Both the position numbers and the translations under genes were made by a program. This document shows positions 45,366 through 53,221 of a stretch of 64,000 nucleotides of DNA, in pieces (position 1 is the stretch's first letter; each line of letters begins with the position of its first letter). Source of the stretch: Fen-1364 sp049515135 (GTDB lineage Bacteria; Spirochaetota; Spirochaetia; SZUA-6; Fen-1364); contig JBEKUJ010000003.1 in assembly GCA_049515135.1 (NCBI GenBank), positions 186,001 through 250,000 on the forward strand. The letters are read 5' to 3'. Under the pieces are notes generated by a model, which worked only from the letters and a program-made list of their open reading frames with translations, searched no databases and had not been told where the DNA came from.

Positions 45366-46651
45366 TTTGTGGCCTTCATTTGCAGGGCAGGATGGGAAAC
45401 GATCAGGTGCCATATGACAGCCTGGAAAGCCTCAGCGTGCGGCGTCACAGTCTTGGGGTTCACCGTGGGAACGATCACGGCGGCATCCGCAACCTTGGCC
45501 GTGTAGCCGCCGTCACGCCCCACGATTCCGACAACGCGCGCGCCGATCTCCTTGGCGTATTGAACCGCCCGAACCAGGTTTGGGCTCACCATGGGCTCGA
45601 GGCTCCCGCCGCCGACGGACAGGACAAAAAGCATGTCCTTCCCGGACAGGCGGCTGACCTTCAACCATTCGACAAACACTGTCTCCCACCCTTCATCGTT
45701 TGTCCGCGCCGTCAGCTCTGAAACATTGTCCGTGGGTGCGTAGCATTCAATGCCGGCGAGCTTGCGGAAATCGTTGACCGCATGCGCTGCATTTGCGGCG
45801 CTTCCGCCTACCCCGAGGAAAAACATCCTTCCCTCATTGATTCGCACGTCCGCGATCAGCCTGACTATTGATTCGATCTTTCCCGCATCGATGAGAGGGA
45901 TGATCTTGGCCGCTTCTTTCAGGTGTGTTGTCGAATAGTCTTCCATGCAACCTCCATTCTTCAGTGAGAGAAACCGTCGCGTCTCTTCGAGTCCTTTCGT
46001 GGTGCCGATCTCGTAGAACCTCTCGAACACCTCGAATCCCGCCAGCTGCTCCCGCTTCACCAGGTCTTCATACAGCATGGCCAGATCATAGGGCTGCCCG
46101 GAAGGAATAGTCTCCAGCGCCTCCTTTTTCAGCACGCCCAGGCCATAGTCGATATGCTGCATTTCAGGCGAACGTTCTCGCTTGCTGTACCTCAGAATCC
46201 TTCCATCACCGTAGATGACATTGCTTGTGTCCCACTTACTTTCGTTGCGATACACGGTCATGAGCCCCAAGGTCCCCGCGGAGTCCAACCGGGCCTCAGC
46301 TTCCCGGTAGCTCACCTGCAGGTAGGAATCTCCGTACAGCACGTAGAACGGGCCATCGAGGAGAGCGGCCGCACGTTTGACAGCTCCACCTGTTCCGAGC
46401 AGCCGGGGTCCATCGGACACATATTGGATGATGATCCCGAACCTGCCGCCATCGCCAATCTTGTCCCGGATCTGCTCCCCAAGATGCCCCACGCTGAGGA
46501 TCACGTGCTGGATCCCCTGCTCCCTCAAGGCCAGCAGCTGGTGCTCCAGAAAGGGCTTTCCTGCCACGTCGATCAGGGATTTGGGGATAGACTCTGTCAG
46601 GGGCCGAAGCCGGGTGGCCAGGCCGCCGCAAAGAATGATTACTGGATACAC
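45347..46651 (-). CDS. hddC: Fusion of HddC-type nucleotidyltransferase and GmhA-type isomerase
   Basis: A 434-residue protein. Residues 1-235 are a nucleotidyltransferase (ILCGGLATRLRPLTESIPKSLIDV, FYVLYGDSYLQV), as in HddC, which makes GDP-heptose from heptose 1-phosphate. Residues 236-434 are a SIS isomerase with FLGVGGSAANAAHAVNDF and VLSVGGGSLEPMVSPNLVRAV, as in GmhA, which turns sedoheptulose 7-phosphate into D-glycero-D-manno-heptose 7-phosphate. At the joint, GGAGG stands four bases before an in-frame ATG (45,946), so a separate GmhA may be made. The protein holds the first and last steps of the pathway. The start is GTG without a clear ribosome site. Confidence 0.87.
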   Translation of the reverse strand: MYPVIILCGGLATRLRPLTESIPKSLIDVAGKPFLEHQLLALREQGIQHVILSVGHLGEQIRDKIGDGGRFGIIIQYVSDGPRLLGTGGAVKRAAALLDGPFYVLYGDSYLQVSYREAEARLDSAGTLGLMTVYRNESKWDTSNVIYGDGRILRYSKRERSPEMQHIDYGLGVLKKEALETIPSGQPYDLAMLYEDLVKREQLAGFEVFERFYEIGTTKGLEETRRFLSLKNGGCMEDYSTTHLKEAAKIIPLIDAGKIESIVRLIADVRINEGRMFFLGVGGSAANAAHAVNDFRKLAGIECYAPTDNVSELTARTNDEGWETVFVEWLKVSRLSGKDMLFVLSVGGGSLEPMVSPNLVRAVQYAKEIGARVVGIVGRDGGYTAKVADAAVIVPTVNPKTVTPHAEAFQAVIWHLIVSHPALQMKATKWESVR

Positions 46652-46765
46652 GGCTCAGTCTTGGGCGCGAAGGTTCCTCACCGGCGATGTATGCACCCGG
46701 TACACAACGCGGCGCGAGGGACTCAATGATCTGAAGGCCTTGGAGCGCCGCCGAAACGGGCTGCC
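46652..46765. other. Short spacer between regulator and heptose genes
   Basis: A 114-base gap on the common transcript. No terminator or clear promoter was identified. Confidence 0.3.
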
Positions 46766-47293
46766 CTATCGGCCGATCAGTATGTCGTGGAGGTAGATCC
46801 CATCGTTGGAAGGGACGCCGGCAACATCCTCCGCGTATATCACCTTCGCGCCCTCCACGCGCGAAGGGGTCTGCGACTCCATGAAGTCCAGCTTATGTTT
46901 CTGGCAGAGATAGGCAAGCACGAAATCGAAATCGCTCTTGCCGACAAGCATAATGGCGCGGTAGCCCCGGGCTTCCAAGTCTCCAATCAGCCGGTCAAGC
47001 ATGTCTTTGTAGAAGACAACGTTGCGGACGGTTCTTTTCAGGAAAAGAAGGCTTCGCTTGCTGATCTGATCGATGCCTGAGGGGGTCACCGCGTATTGGA
47101 TGTTCCTGCTGTTGATCCTCCGAACAACTACCCAGCCTTTCTGCGCGAGTTTTCGAAGGATCACGTTCGTCATCCCCAAGGAAATCCCAACCACTTTTGC
47201 CAGATCCCGTTGCCTGACAGGTCGAGCGTCCGCGTGGTGGTAGATGCTGTCGAGAAGCGCATATTCGTGGTCGGTAATTTCTTGCGTGTTCAA
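46766..47293 (-). CDS. Winged-helix transcriptional regulator of the polysaccharide locus
   Basis: A 175-residue protein with a MarR-like winged-helix domain at residues 5-85: EYALLDSIYHHADARPVRQRDLAKVVGISLGMTNVILRKLAQKGWV, then the wing ending TPSGIDQISKR. The C-terminal 80 residues show RGYRAIMLVGKSDFDFVLAYLC and do not match a known effector domain. It is the first gene of the long minus-strand run, so it may control the entire locus. The start is TTG at 47,293, embedded in a palindrome that may be its own operator. No Shine-Dalgarno is visible. Confidence 0.75.
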   Translation of the reverse strand: MNTQEITDHEYALLDSIYHHADARPVRQRDLAKVVGISLGMTNVILRKLAQKGWVVVRRINSRNIQYAVTPSGIDQISKRSLLFLKRTVRNVVFYKDMLDRLIGDLEARGYRAIMLVGKSDFDFVLAYLCQKHKLDFMESQTPSRVEGAKVIYAEDVAGVPSNDGIYLHDILIGR

Positions 47294-47304
47294 ACAGTGA
47301 ACAC
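47286..47304. promoter_or_regulatory. Palindromic operator candidate
   Basis: A perfect 7-bp inverted repeat, GTGTTCA-N5-TGAACAC, overlaps the start codon of the winged-helix regulator. On the minus strand it lies directly after an AT-rich TAGTATA segment that could be a -10 box. The layout is what one would expect for autoregulation, but binding is not shown. Confidence 0.4.
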
Positions 47305-47466
47305 CATATACTAAAAAAAGGAAAAATCAAGCCCTTCAACGCTTATTAAAATCAGAAAATGGGTGGCAAAAAAGCAGACGAACCTGATACTCTCATGACC
47401 CAGACATTTCAGTCACTTTAATTCCTTTTTTGAGTTGAACTTAAATGACGCTCTCCTTTGCCAGTC

Positions 47467-47482
47467 TGGCACTTTTCTTGCA
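47467..47482 (+). promoter_or_regulatory. Sigma-54 promoter
   Basis: TGGCAC-N5-TTGCA, with GG and GC twelve bases apart, matches the -24/-12 consensus of sigma-54. The start of transcription would fall near 47,493, and the outer-membrane protein gene begins at 47,529. It lies in a 235-base gap between divergent genes, which leaves room for an enhancer-binding site upstream. Confidence 0.65.
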
Positions 47483-47528
47483 AGTACGCGAAACGCTAAC
47501 TTGATTCAAGCGAAGAACAGGAGTCACA

Positions 47529-49148
47529 GTGAAAAGCTTCATCTTGGGCGCCCTCATAGCTGCTTGCTTGCTGCCAGGCGTTGGCGCGCCCGTGTTCGCG
47601 CAGCTTGCTGCTGACCCCAACGACCGTCTCTATACGGACCTTGAGCTTTGGATGGATCGGGGCCTGACGGATAAGCTGCCACCGCTGAGACCCTATCCCG
47701 TTCAGCTCCTCAAGAAGATACTGGCTGATGTCGAAGCAAAAGGCACTGACGCCGACCAGAAACAGGCTGCCTGGTACCTTTCAAAGATCAATGGGGGAGT
47801 AAATGTCCATGGAATTGCCAGTGTTCAGGCCCGGACTGACACATCCCAGGGCTACGCGGAGCTCGGTCTGCTGGGCTCTCTCCAGGGGAGCGTGGTCCCA
47901 TGGATTACATATTCGGCAAAGATTGGTGCCGTTGCAACAAGCTCTCAGGCACCTTCTCTGTTGCCCGACTATCAGCGCAGTTTGCTTGACTACGTCCCGG
48001 ACAATGTGAAATCGATCCGTGGCTTGTATCCCCGCATGAGCATGATCGGAAGCGGAACCGTCGGGACAGACTCTGTGTACTTCCAGGCCGGAGCCATTCG
48101 CGGGTCCTTTGGATCGTTTTGGGGAGACAACGCTGTGCTGAGCCCCACCTCTCTCCAATCAGGCCAATTCTCTTTTGTCTATCATGACAACTCGATGTCC
48201 TTGACCATGGCGTTGATGGCCATCACTGCCTCAGACGAATACGGCAATGGGTTTTTTCCAAACAAGTATCTTGCCTTGGACGGCCTGGAGTTCTACCCCA
48301 CTGACTGGCTGACGCTGGGCGTCTTCGACGCTTTGGTATGGGGAAACAGGTTCGATCCCCTTTACCTCCTGCCCGTGGTTTCCTTCTACTCTGAAGGCAT
48401 GGTCGGATACCCTGACAACGCCTTCATTGGCCTCTCGGGCGGAGTGAAGCTCCCCGCAGCAATGAAAGCAGACCTGCTCCTGTATGTGGACGACGCGTCG
48501 TTCAACGACCTGATCAGGCTGAACTTCAACACGATGCTTCTGGCAGCGTTTCAGGTTGGTCTGTCCTGGACCCCCAATCTCCCGTTCCTTACCCGCATCA
48601 GGATAACCAACCTTCTGATCACTCCGTACACGTACAGCCACGAGAATTATGGGAATAGTCCTGTCGGCCCTAATTACCTCAATTACACCAACCAGGGCAC
48701 CAACATCGGACCTTCCATTCAGCCGGACTCCGACCGCATAGAAGTAGAAGCCATGGCCAGGCCTTTGACGTGGCTAGACGTGACGACGTTCGGAAGGTTC
48801 ATTCTCCACGGGAATGCGTCCACCGGCCTTGGGATCGTCAACAGTCCGGGAGACGGGAGCATTTTTGACAACGGCGCAGATGGCAACGGCTTTACCTTCT
48901 CCCCTGACACCGGAAGGCCTGCGGGCTGGGTCTATGACAGATTCCTCTCGCAGTCGGTGTTGGAGAAGGTGGCGCAAGCCGGCTTTACTGCCACGGCATA
49001 TCTGGAAACGCCTGTGGGCGAGGTCACGCTGTCGCTCTCCTACACGTTCCAATGGGTCCTGGATGGCTCAATAGCCGGCACCGGCCCGGTTTCCGGCAAT
49101 GATTCAGTCGCCAACTACATCGGGCTCGGCGCGACATTTACGTATTGA
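47529..49148 (+). CDS. Wzi-like outer-membrane protein
   Basis: A 539-residue protein with a signal peptide (basic start, hydrophobic core, cut after APVFAQ near residue 25). The mature part begins with a helical segment (DRLYTDLELWMDRGLTDKLPPLRPYP), as in Wzi-type capsule-assembly barrels. Many alternating hydrophobic strands follow, ending LGATFTY with a terminal aromatic residue, a sign of an outer-membrane beta-barrel. GTG at 47,529 has AGGAG upstream. It diverges from the polysaccharide locus and could help display the glycan. A sigma-54 promoter lies upstream. Confidence 0.7.
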   Translation: MKSFILGALIAACLLPGVGAPVFAQLAADPNDRLYTDLELWMDRGLTDKLPPLRPYPVQLLKKILADVEAKGTDADQKQAAWYLSKINGGVNVHGIASVQARTDTSQGYAELGLLGSLQGSVVPWITYSAKIGAVATSSQAPSLLPDYQRSLLDYVPDNVKSIRGLYPRMSMIGSGTVGTDSVYFQAGAIRGSFGSFWGDNAVLSPTSLQSGQFSFVYHDNSMSLTMALMAITASDEYGNGFFPNKYLALDGLEFYPTDWLTLGVFDALVWGNRFDPLYLLPVVSFYSEGMVGYPDNAFIGLSGGVKLPAAMKADLLLYVDDASFNDLIRLNFNTMLLAAFQVGLSWTPNLPFLTRIRITNLLITPYTYSHENYGNSPVGPNYLNYTNQGTNIGPSIQPDSDRIEVEAMARPLTWLDVTTFGRFILHGNASTGLGIVNSPGDGSIFDNGADGNGFTFSPDTGRPAGWVYDRFLSQSVLEKVAQAGFTATAYLETPVGEVTLSLSYTFQWVLDGSIAGTGPVSGNDSVANYIGLGATFTY

Positions 49149-50038
49149 TGGAAAGCACGCGCGAGGGTATGGTGGCGGGGACCATGCAGAAAAAAAAGGG
49201 AGTCATCATCACGGGGGCGTCCTCAGGAATCGGGCTCGAGTGCGCTCTGTGGCTCGCAGGCCGTGGCTTCCATGTCTTTGCCGGGGTCCGACGCAAGCCT
49301 GATGGAGATCGGCTGAAAACGCTTGCGCCGGACACTATCACTCCGCTTCTCCTGGATGTCACGGATCCGGCCTCCATCAAGGCGGCGGTGACAGCGGTTT
49401 CCAGGTGTCCTGATGAGATTTCACCGTTTGCTTTGATCAACAACGCCGGGATCGCAATTGCGGGACCGCTGGAGATGTTGCCAATCGATTCCTTCAAGAC
49501 GCAGATCGAAGTCAACCTTATCGGCCAGCTTGCGGTAACGCAGGCATTTCTCCCCTTGCTGCGGGCGCATCACGGCCGGGTATTCCTCATGGGCTCCATC
49601 CTTGGCAGGTTCGCTCTGCCGTTCCTGGGAGCATACTCATGCGCGAAGTTCGCCCTTGAGGCACTGGCGGAGTCCATGGGTATGGAGCTTGCCGGCACAG
49701 GAGTCTCGGTATCCATTATCGAACCAGGGAACGTCGCCACACCCATCTGGGAAAAGTCCAAGGGCATGGCCCTGCAGATTGCGGGGGACCTGTCGGAAAG
49801 CAGGTGGAACATGTATCTGGACGACGCCAGGTCCGCCCTGGGCTTCGTGGAGAGACTGGCAAAGAAAGGCATCCCGGCGAAGAAGGTTGCGCAGGTTATT
49901 GAGAAAGCCCTCAGCGCAAAGACTCCCAGGAAGCGCTACACCATTGGTTCTGACTCGGCCTTTCTGGGCCGCGTGCTGCCTGTCTTCTCCACCGGGATGC
50001 GTCAAGCCATTCTTCGCCGAGCCATGCTGCGAAGATAG
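49148..50038 (+). CDS. Short-chain dehydrogenase/reductase
   Basis: About 296 residues of the classical SDR family. The cofactor motif is GVIITGASSGIGLECA, then NNAGIAIAGPLEM, the catalytic serine in FLMGSILGRFA and the AYSCAKFALEAL tyrosine-lysine pair. The following IIEPGNVATPIW is also typical. The ATG at 49,148 shares bases with the stop of the barrel gene (TGATG), so the two are coupled. The sequence resembles retinol- or steroid-dehydrogenase-like SDRs acting on lipids. Its 3' end overlaps the convergent GT1 gene by 37 bases. Confidence 0.85.
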   Translation: MESTREGMVAGTMQKKKGVIITGASSGIGLECALWLAGRGFHVFAGVRRKPDGDRLKTLAPDTITPLLLDVTDPASIKAAVTAVSRCPDEISPFALINNAGIAIAGPLEMLPIDSFKTQIEVNLIGQLAVTQAFLPLLRAHHGRVFLMGSILGRFALPFLGAYSCAKFALEALAESMGMELAGTGVSVSIIEPGNVATPIWEKSKGMALQIAGDLSESRWNMYLDDARSALGFVERLAKKGIPAKKVAQVIEKALSAKTPRKRYTIGSDSAFLGRVLPVFSTGMRQAILRRAMLRR

Positions 50039-51282
50039 CCCTCAACAGCCGTAACCGCGGCAGCAACACCGTCTTCTGCCCTTATCGCCCGGGAAATGAT
50101 CCTTGCCCTGGCTGTCATTGAATTACTCTCCAGAACGGACCTGATGGCCTTTTCGAGTGAATCAGCAGTGAGCTCCTTGCGAGGTATTGGCTTGGGACCG
50201 ATCCCGAGGGCGCAGATCCTTCTCCCCCAGAAGAACTGATCTGCAAAAAACGGAACTACGATGCTGGGAGCCCCGGCCTTCAGCACGACAGACGTGGTGC
50301 CCGCGCCGCCGTGATGGATGGCCATGGATACCCGCGCGAACAACCAGTCGTGAGGCACAAAGCCGACAGGCAGCACTGATTGCGGCAAATCCGGAGCGTG
50401 GAGCCCGCCCCACCCGGCGGACAGCACGGCCCTCTGGCCCGTCCTGCGCACAGCTTCCAGAATGATCCTGGTCATGGCGGAAGGATCGCCGCTTGTCATG
50501 CTCCCAAACCCTACGTAGAGGGGCGCGGGGCCGTCTCTGAGGAAATCAACAAGGCGCGCCTCGGGCTTCCAGCCCGGTGCGTCCTCCAGGAACCAGTACC
50601 CGCATACTGCCCTGTTCTGACGCCAGTTGGGCGGCGTGGGAATGACCGAAGGGCTGTAACCGTACAGGAAAGGCAGGCCCTGTCTCTCCATGGACCGAAA
50701 AGGGGCCTGAAGGGGCAATCGGCCAAGACCCTGGGCTTTGTGAAAGTCCCCAAGGAGCGAACGGACAATGCTCCAGTAGAGATGCATGACCGCCGTGCCG
50801 CTGAGCCAGTTGATGGTCCGTCCAAGGGAAACCCCGGGCGTCATTATGGAAGGAAATGCCCCGGTGGGATGGAGCGGATACAGCGCGGCTGGGATCCCCG
50901 GGATGCGCAAAGCCGCGGCTACCGTATAGCCGCAGACTGTCAGAGGAAGGCTGAAAATGAGCGCGTCACTGCCTTGGGCTGCCGCCAGGGCATCGAGCGA
51001 GATCTGCGGATACAAGTCCGCGGCCATCTTTTTGGCCCGTAAGAGAAAGCTGACATACCTGTCAGATGAGCCCAGCCAGGACTGGCCTTCAGGTCCCTGC
51101 ACAATATCCATTGGATTGCCAGTGATCAGCGAAAAGTCGATTCCACAACGTTTTGCCAGGTCCCGAAACGTCTCATGGCTCGCCAGGGTTACAGCGTGAC
51201 CCGCGCGCGCCAAGCCTCTGCCCAGCGCCGCGTAGGGTTGCACGTCTCCCTGAGAGCCGACTGCAAGAACCGTGATCCTCAT
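50002..51282 (-). CDS. GT1 glycosyltransferase (UDP-glucosyl/sterol-glucosyltransferase type)
   Basis: About 426 residues. The N-terminal MRITVLAVGSQGDVQPYAALGRGLARAGH is the family-1 acceptor-domain start. The C-terminal donor site shows LYVGFGSMTSGD, then VGFVPHDWLFARVSMAIHHGGAGTTSVVLKAGAPSIVVPFFADQFFWG, the typical HHGGAGTT loop. Proteins of this type glucosylate sterols, carotenoids or other lipids. ATG at 51,282 fits the family start; the frame is open a little further. It is convergent with the SDR gene, and both could act on lipids. Confidence 0.88.
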   Translation of the reverse strand: MRITVLAVGSQGDVQPYAALGRGLARAGHAVTLASHETFRDLAKRCGIDFSLITGNPMDIVQGPEGQSWLGSSDRYVSFLLRAKKMAADLYPQISLDALAAAQGSDALIFSLPLTVCGYTVAAALRIPGIPAALYPLHPTGAFPSIMTPGVSLGRTINWLSGTAVMHLYWSIVRSLLGDFHKAQGLGRLPLQAPFRSMERQGLPFLYGYSPSVIPTPPNWRQNRAVCGYWFLEDAPGWKPEARLVDFLRDGPAPLYVGFGSMTSGDPSAMTRIILEAVRRTGQRAVLSAGWGGLHAPDLPQSVLPVGFVPHDWLFARVSMAIHHGGAGTTSVVLKAGAPSIVVPFFADQFFWGRRICALGIGPKPIPRKELTADSLEKAIRSVLESNSMTARARIISRAIRAEDGVAAAVTAVEGYLRSMARRRMA

Positions 51283-51318
51283 TCGAGACCTCTCAAGCGC
51301 TATCCTGCGGCAGGACAA

Positions 51319-51411
51319 TGGGTTATAATAGGGGCCGAGGTATCATAGTGGTAACGAAACGCTCGGGAGTGGTCAACTCCGCCCCAGAAAACTGCGCACG
51401 ATGGAGCATCC
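51319..51411. promoter_or_regulatory. Divergent promoter region of GT1 and KAS III-like genes
   Basis: A perfect TATAAT box lies at 51,324-51,329 on the plus strand, but no good -35 box stands at the right distance. It is followed by a GC-rich stretch that can fold (GGGGC with GCCCC, and GGAGT with ACTCC) before the ATG at 51,412. This may be a structured leader. Confidence 0.3.
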
Positions 51412-52452
51412 ATGAGAATTGAATCAATCGGAGTCAGCGTTCCAAGTCGGAAGGTGACAAATGATGACATCCTGCAGTTGCTGGAGGAGGAGAGCAACGG
51501 GGTTTCGCCCATCATCGTGAAATCGTACAAGAGATTGGTGCGCGCATTGTTTGCAATGGCAGGCTCTGACATCCGCTATGTCCGCGACACGGAAAAAGAT
51601 GAGAAAGCAAGCACCTTCATCATTGAGGCCATGAAGCGCGCCCTGGAGAAGGCAAACCTCACAAAGGACGACATTGACCTGCTCATCTACTGCGGCGTCG
51701 GGAAAGGCTTCCTTGAGCCTGCCAACGGCTATTTCTACGCGCAGAAGATGGGCATGAGCTGTTCCTGCTTCGACATCGTGGACGCGTGCATGAGCTGGAT
51801 CAGGGCCTTGGAAGTCTCCTATGAGTTCTTCAAGAGCGGCCGTTACAAGCACGTGATGATCCTGAATGGGGAGTTCAACATCCAGCATGGCTTCCCTGAC
51901 AACTTCAAGATCCAGAACCTCAAACAGATCGAATACACGTTCCCCACCTACACCATCGGAGAGGCTGCCACGGCTACAATCCTCAGCCCGTCTGATACTG
52001 AATGGAAGTTCGTCTACAAGTCAGTGCCGGCGCTCGCGGACCTGTGCACCATCCCCCTGGACGGCTACGACAACTTCGTGGAGCCCAACAAGCGGATTGG
52101 CCACAACGGCCTGTACAACTTCGTGTCCTACGGCAAGGAGCTCTTTGACGCGGCTCGCCGCTACCTGGTGCCTCTTGTCAAGGAGCTGGTGGATGACCTC
52201 AGCGAGCCCGACATCTATTTCCCGCATGCGGCATCCGATGCCGCGTACCTCAGCGCAAGCAGGGATCAGGCGGTCCCTGAAGAAAAGATGTACGCGAAGG
52301 TGTTCCCCAACTATGGCAACATCGTTTCCGCGAGCATTCCCATGGGCATGGATATGGCCCTGAAGGAAGGCAGGCTGAAGCGCGGGCACGACGTTGTGCT
52401 GTGCCCTGCCAGCGCAGGGATGGTCTACAGCGCGGTCCGTTTCGTCTATTGA
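51412..52452 (+). CDS. 3-oxoacyl-ACP synthase III-like (KAS III) protein
   Basis: A 346-residue thiolase-fold condensing enzyme. The catalytic triad can be seen as cysteine in FDIVDACMSWIRALEV (near residue 126), histidine in IYFPHAASDAA, and asparagine in FPNYGNIVSASIPMGM. ASTFIIEAMKRALEKANL and DIDLLIYCGVGKGF are also family features. It does not stand in a fatty-acid gene cluster, so it may be one of the non-FabH condensing enzymes (OleA or HMG-CoA synthase-like) acting on unusual lipids. The gene runs ahead of rsmI with a 43-base gap. Confidence 0.85.
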   Translation: MRIESIGVSVPSRKVTNDDILQLLEEESNGVSPIIVKSYKRLVRALFAMAGSDIRYVRDTEKDEKASTFIIEAMKRALEKANLTKDDIDLLIYCGVGKGFLEPANGYFYAQKMGMSCSCFDIVDACMSWIRALEVSYEFFKSGRYKHVMILNGEFNIQHGFPDNFKIQNLKQIEYTFPTYTIGEAATATILSPSDTEWKFVYKSVPALADLCTIPLDGYDNFVEPNKRIGHNGLYNFVSYGKELFDAARRYLVPLVKELVDDLSEPDIYFPHAASDAAYLSASRDQAVPEEKMYAKVFPNYGNIVSASIPMGMDMALKEGRLKRGHDVVLCPASAGMVYSAVRFVY

Positions 52453-52495
52453 AACAGAGCTGACACCGAGCTGAAACCGACGCCCCCGGGGGGTT

Positions 52496-53221
52496 ATGGG
52501 CAAGCTATATATCATCGCCACGCCAATCGGAAACCTGGAAGACATAACCTTGCGCGCGATGCGTGTCCTTGGGGAGATCGACGCCCTGGCGTGCGAGGAC
52601 ACGCGCCGTACGCGGATCCTGTTCACGAAGCACGGCATCAAGAGCCCCAGGACGGTGCTTTCCTACAGGGAAAGCAACGAGCAGCACGCCGTCTCGCGGG
52701 TCCTGGGTCTCCTGGCGGAAGGCCTGAGCGTGGGGGTTTGCTCGGACGCCGGCTACCCGGGGATCAGCGACGCAGGCTTCAGGGTCATCCAGCGCGCCCT
52801 GGATGAAGGCCACGCCGTGGAAGTGCTCCCGGGGGCCGGGGCAATCGAACCTGCCCTTCTCTCCTCCGGGCTCCCGACCTCCAGCTTCACGTTCAAGGGG
52901 TTTCCCCCCAGGAAGCCCGGCGTGCGCCGGCGGTTCCTTGAAATGGAAAAAGACCTCCCCCATACTCTGGTATTCTATGAGTCGCCGTTTCGGCTTCATA
53001 CTCTCCTTGTCGATGCGCGCGAGGTCCTGGGAGACCGCATGGCTGCCGTGAGCATTGAGTTGACAAAGCAGTTCGAGAGAACGGTGCGTGGAAGCCTTGG
53101 CGAGCTGTGCGAAAAGTTCCAGGACTGGAAGGCGCGGGGCGAGGTCACCGTTGTGATCGCCGGCAATAATCCGAAGTTCATGGGGGGCGCTGATGGCAAA
53201 GCTCTGGGAGAAGACATATAG
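52496..53221 (+). CDS. rsmI: 16S rRNA (cytidine-1402-2'-O)-methyltransferase
   Basis: A 241-residue enzyme of the tetrapyrrole-methylase fold that methylates the ribose of C1402 in the decoding centre. The signature is LYIIATPIGNLEDITLRA at the N-terminus, followed by CEDTRRTRILFTKHGI, VCSDAGYPGISDAGF, and LPGAGAIEPALLSSGLPTSSFTFKGFPPRK. It is somewhat shorter than the 280-residue Escherichia coli protein and lacks the C-terminal extra domain. A GGGGGG run precedes the ATG. The 3' end overlaps argH by 29 bases. Confidence 0.95.
   Translation: MGKLYIIATPIGNLEDITLRAMRVLGEIDALACEDTRRTRILFTKHGIKSPRTVLSYRESNEQHAVSRVLGLLAEGLSVGVCSDAGYPGISDAGFRVIQRALDEGHAVEVLPGAGAIEPALLSSGLPTSSFTFKGFPPRKPGVRRRFLEMEKDLPHTLVFYESPFRLHTLLVDAREVLGDRMAAVSIELTKQFERTVRGSLGELCEKFQDWKARGEVTVVIAGNNPKFMGGADGKALGEDI

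Noticed and set aside
51331..51385. A tRNA-like fold ahead of the KAS III-like gene
   Set aside because: The outer stem GGGGC/GCCCC and a D-arm-like stretch are present, but the length is only about 55 bases, and there is no anticodon arm or TTC loop.
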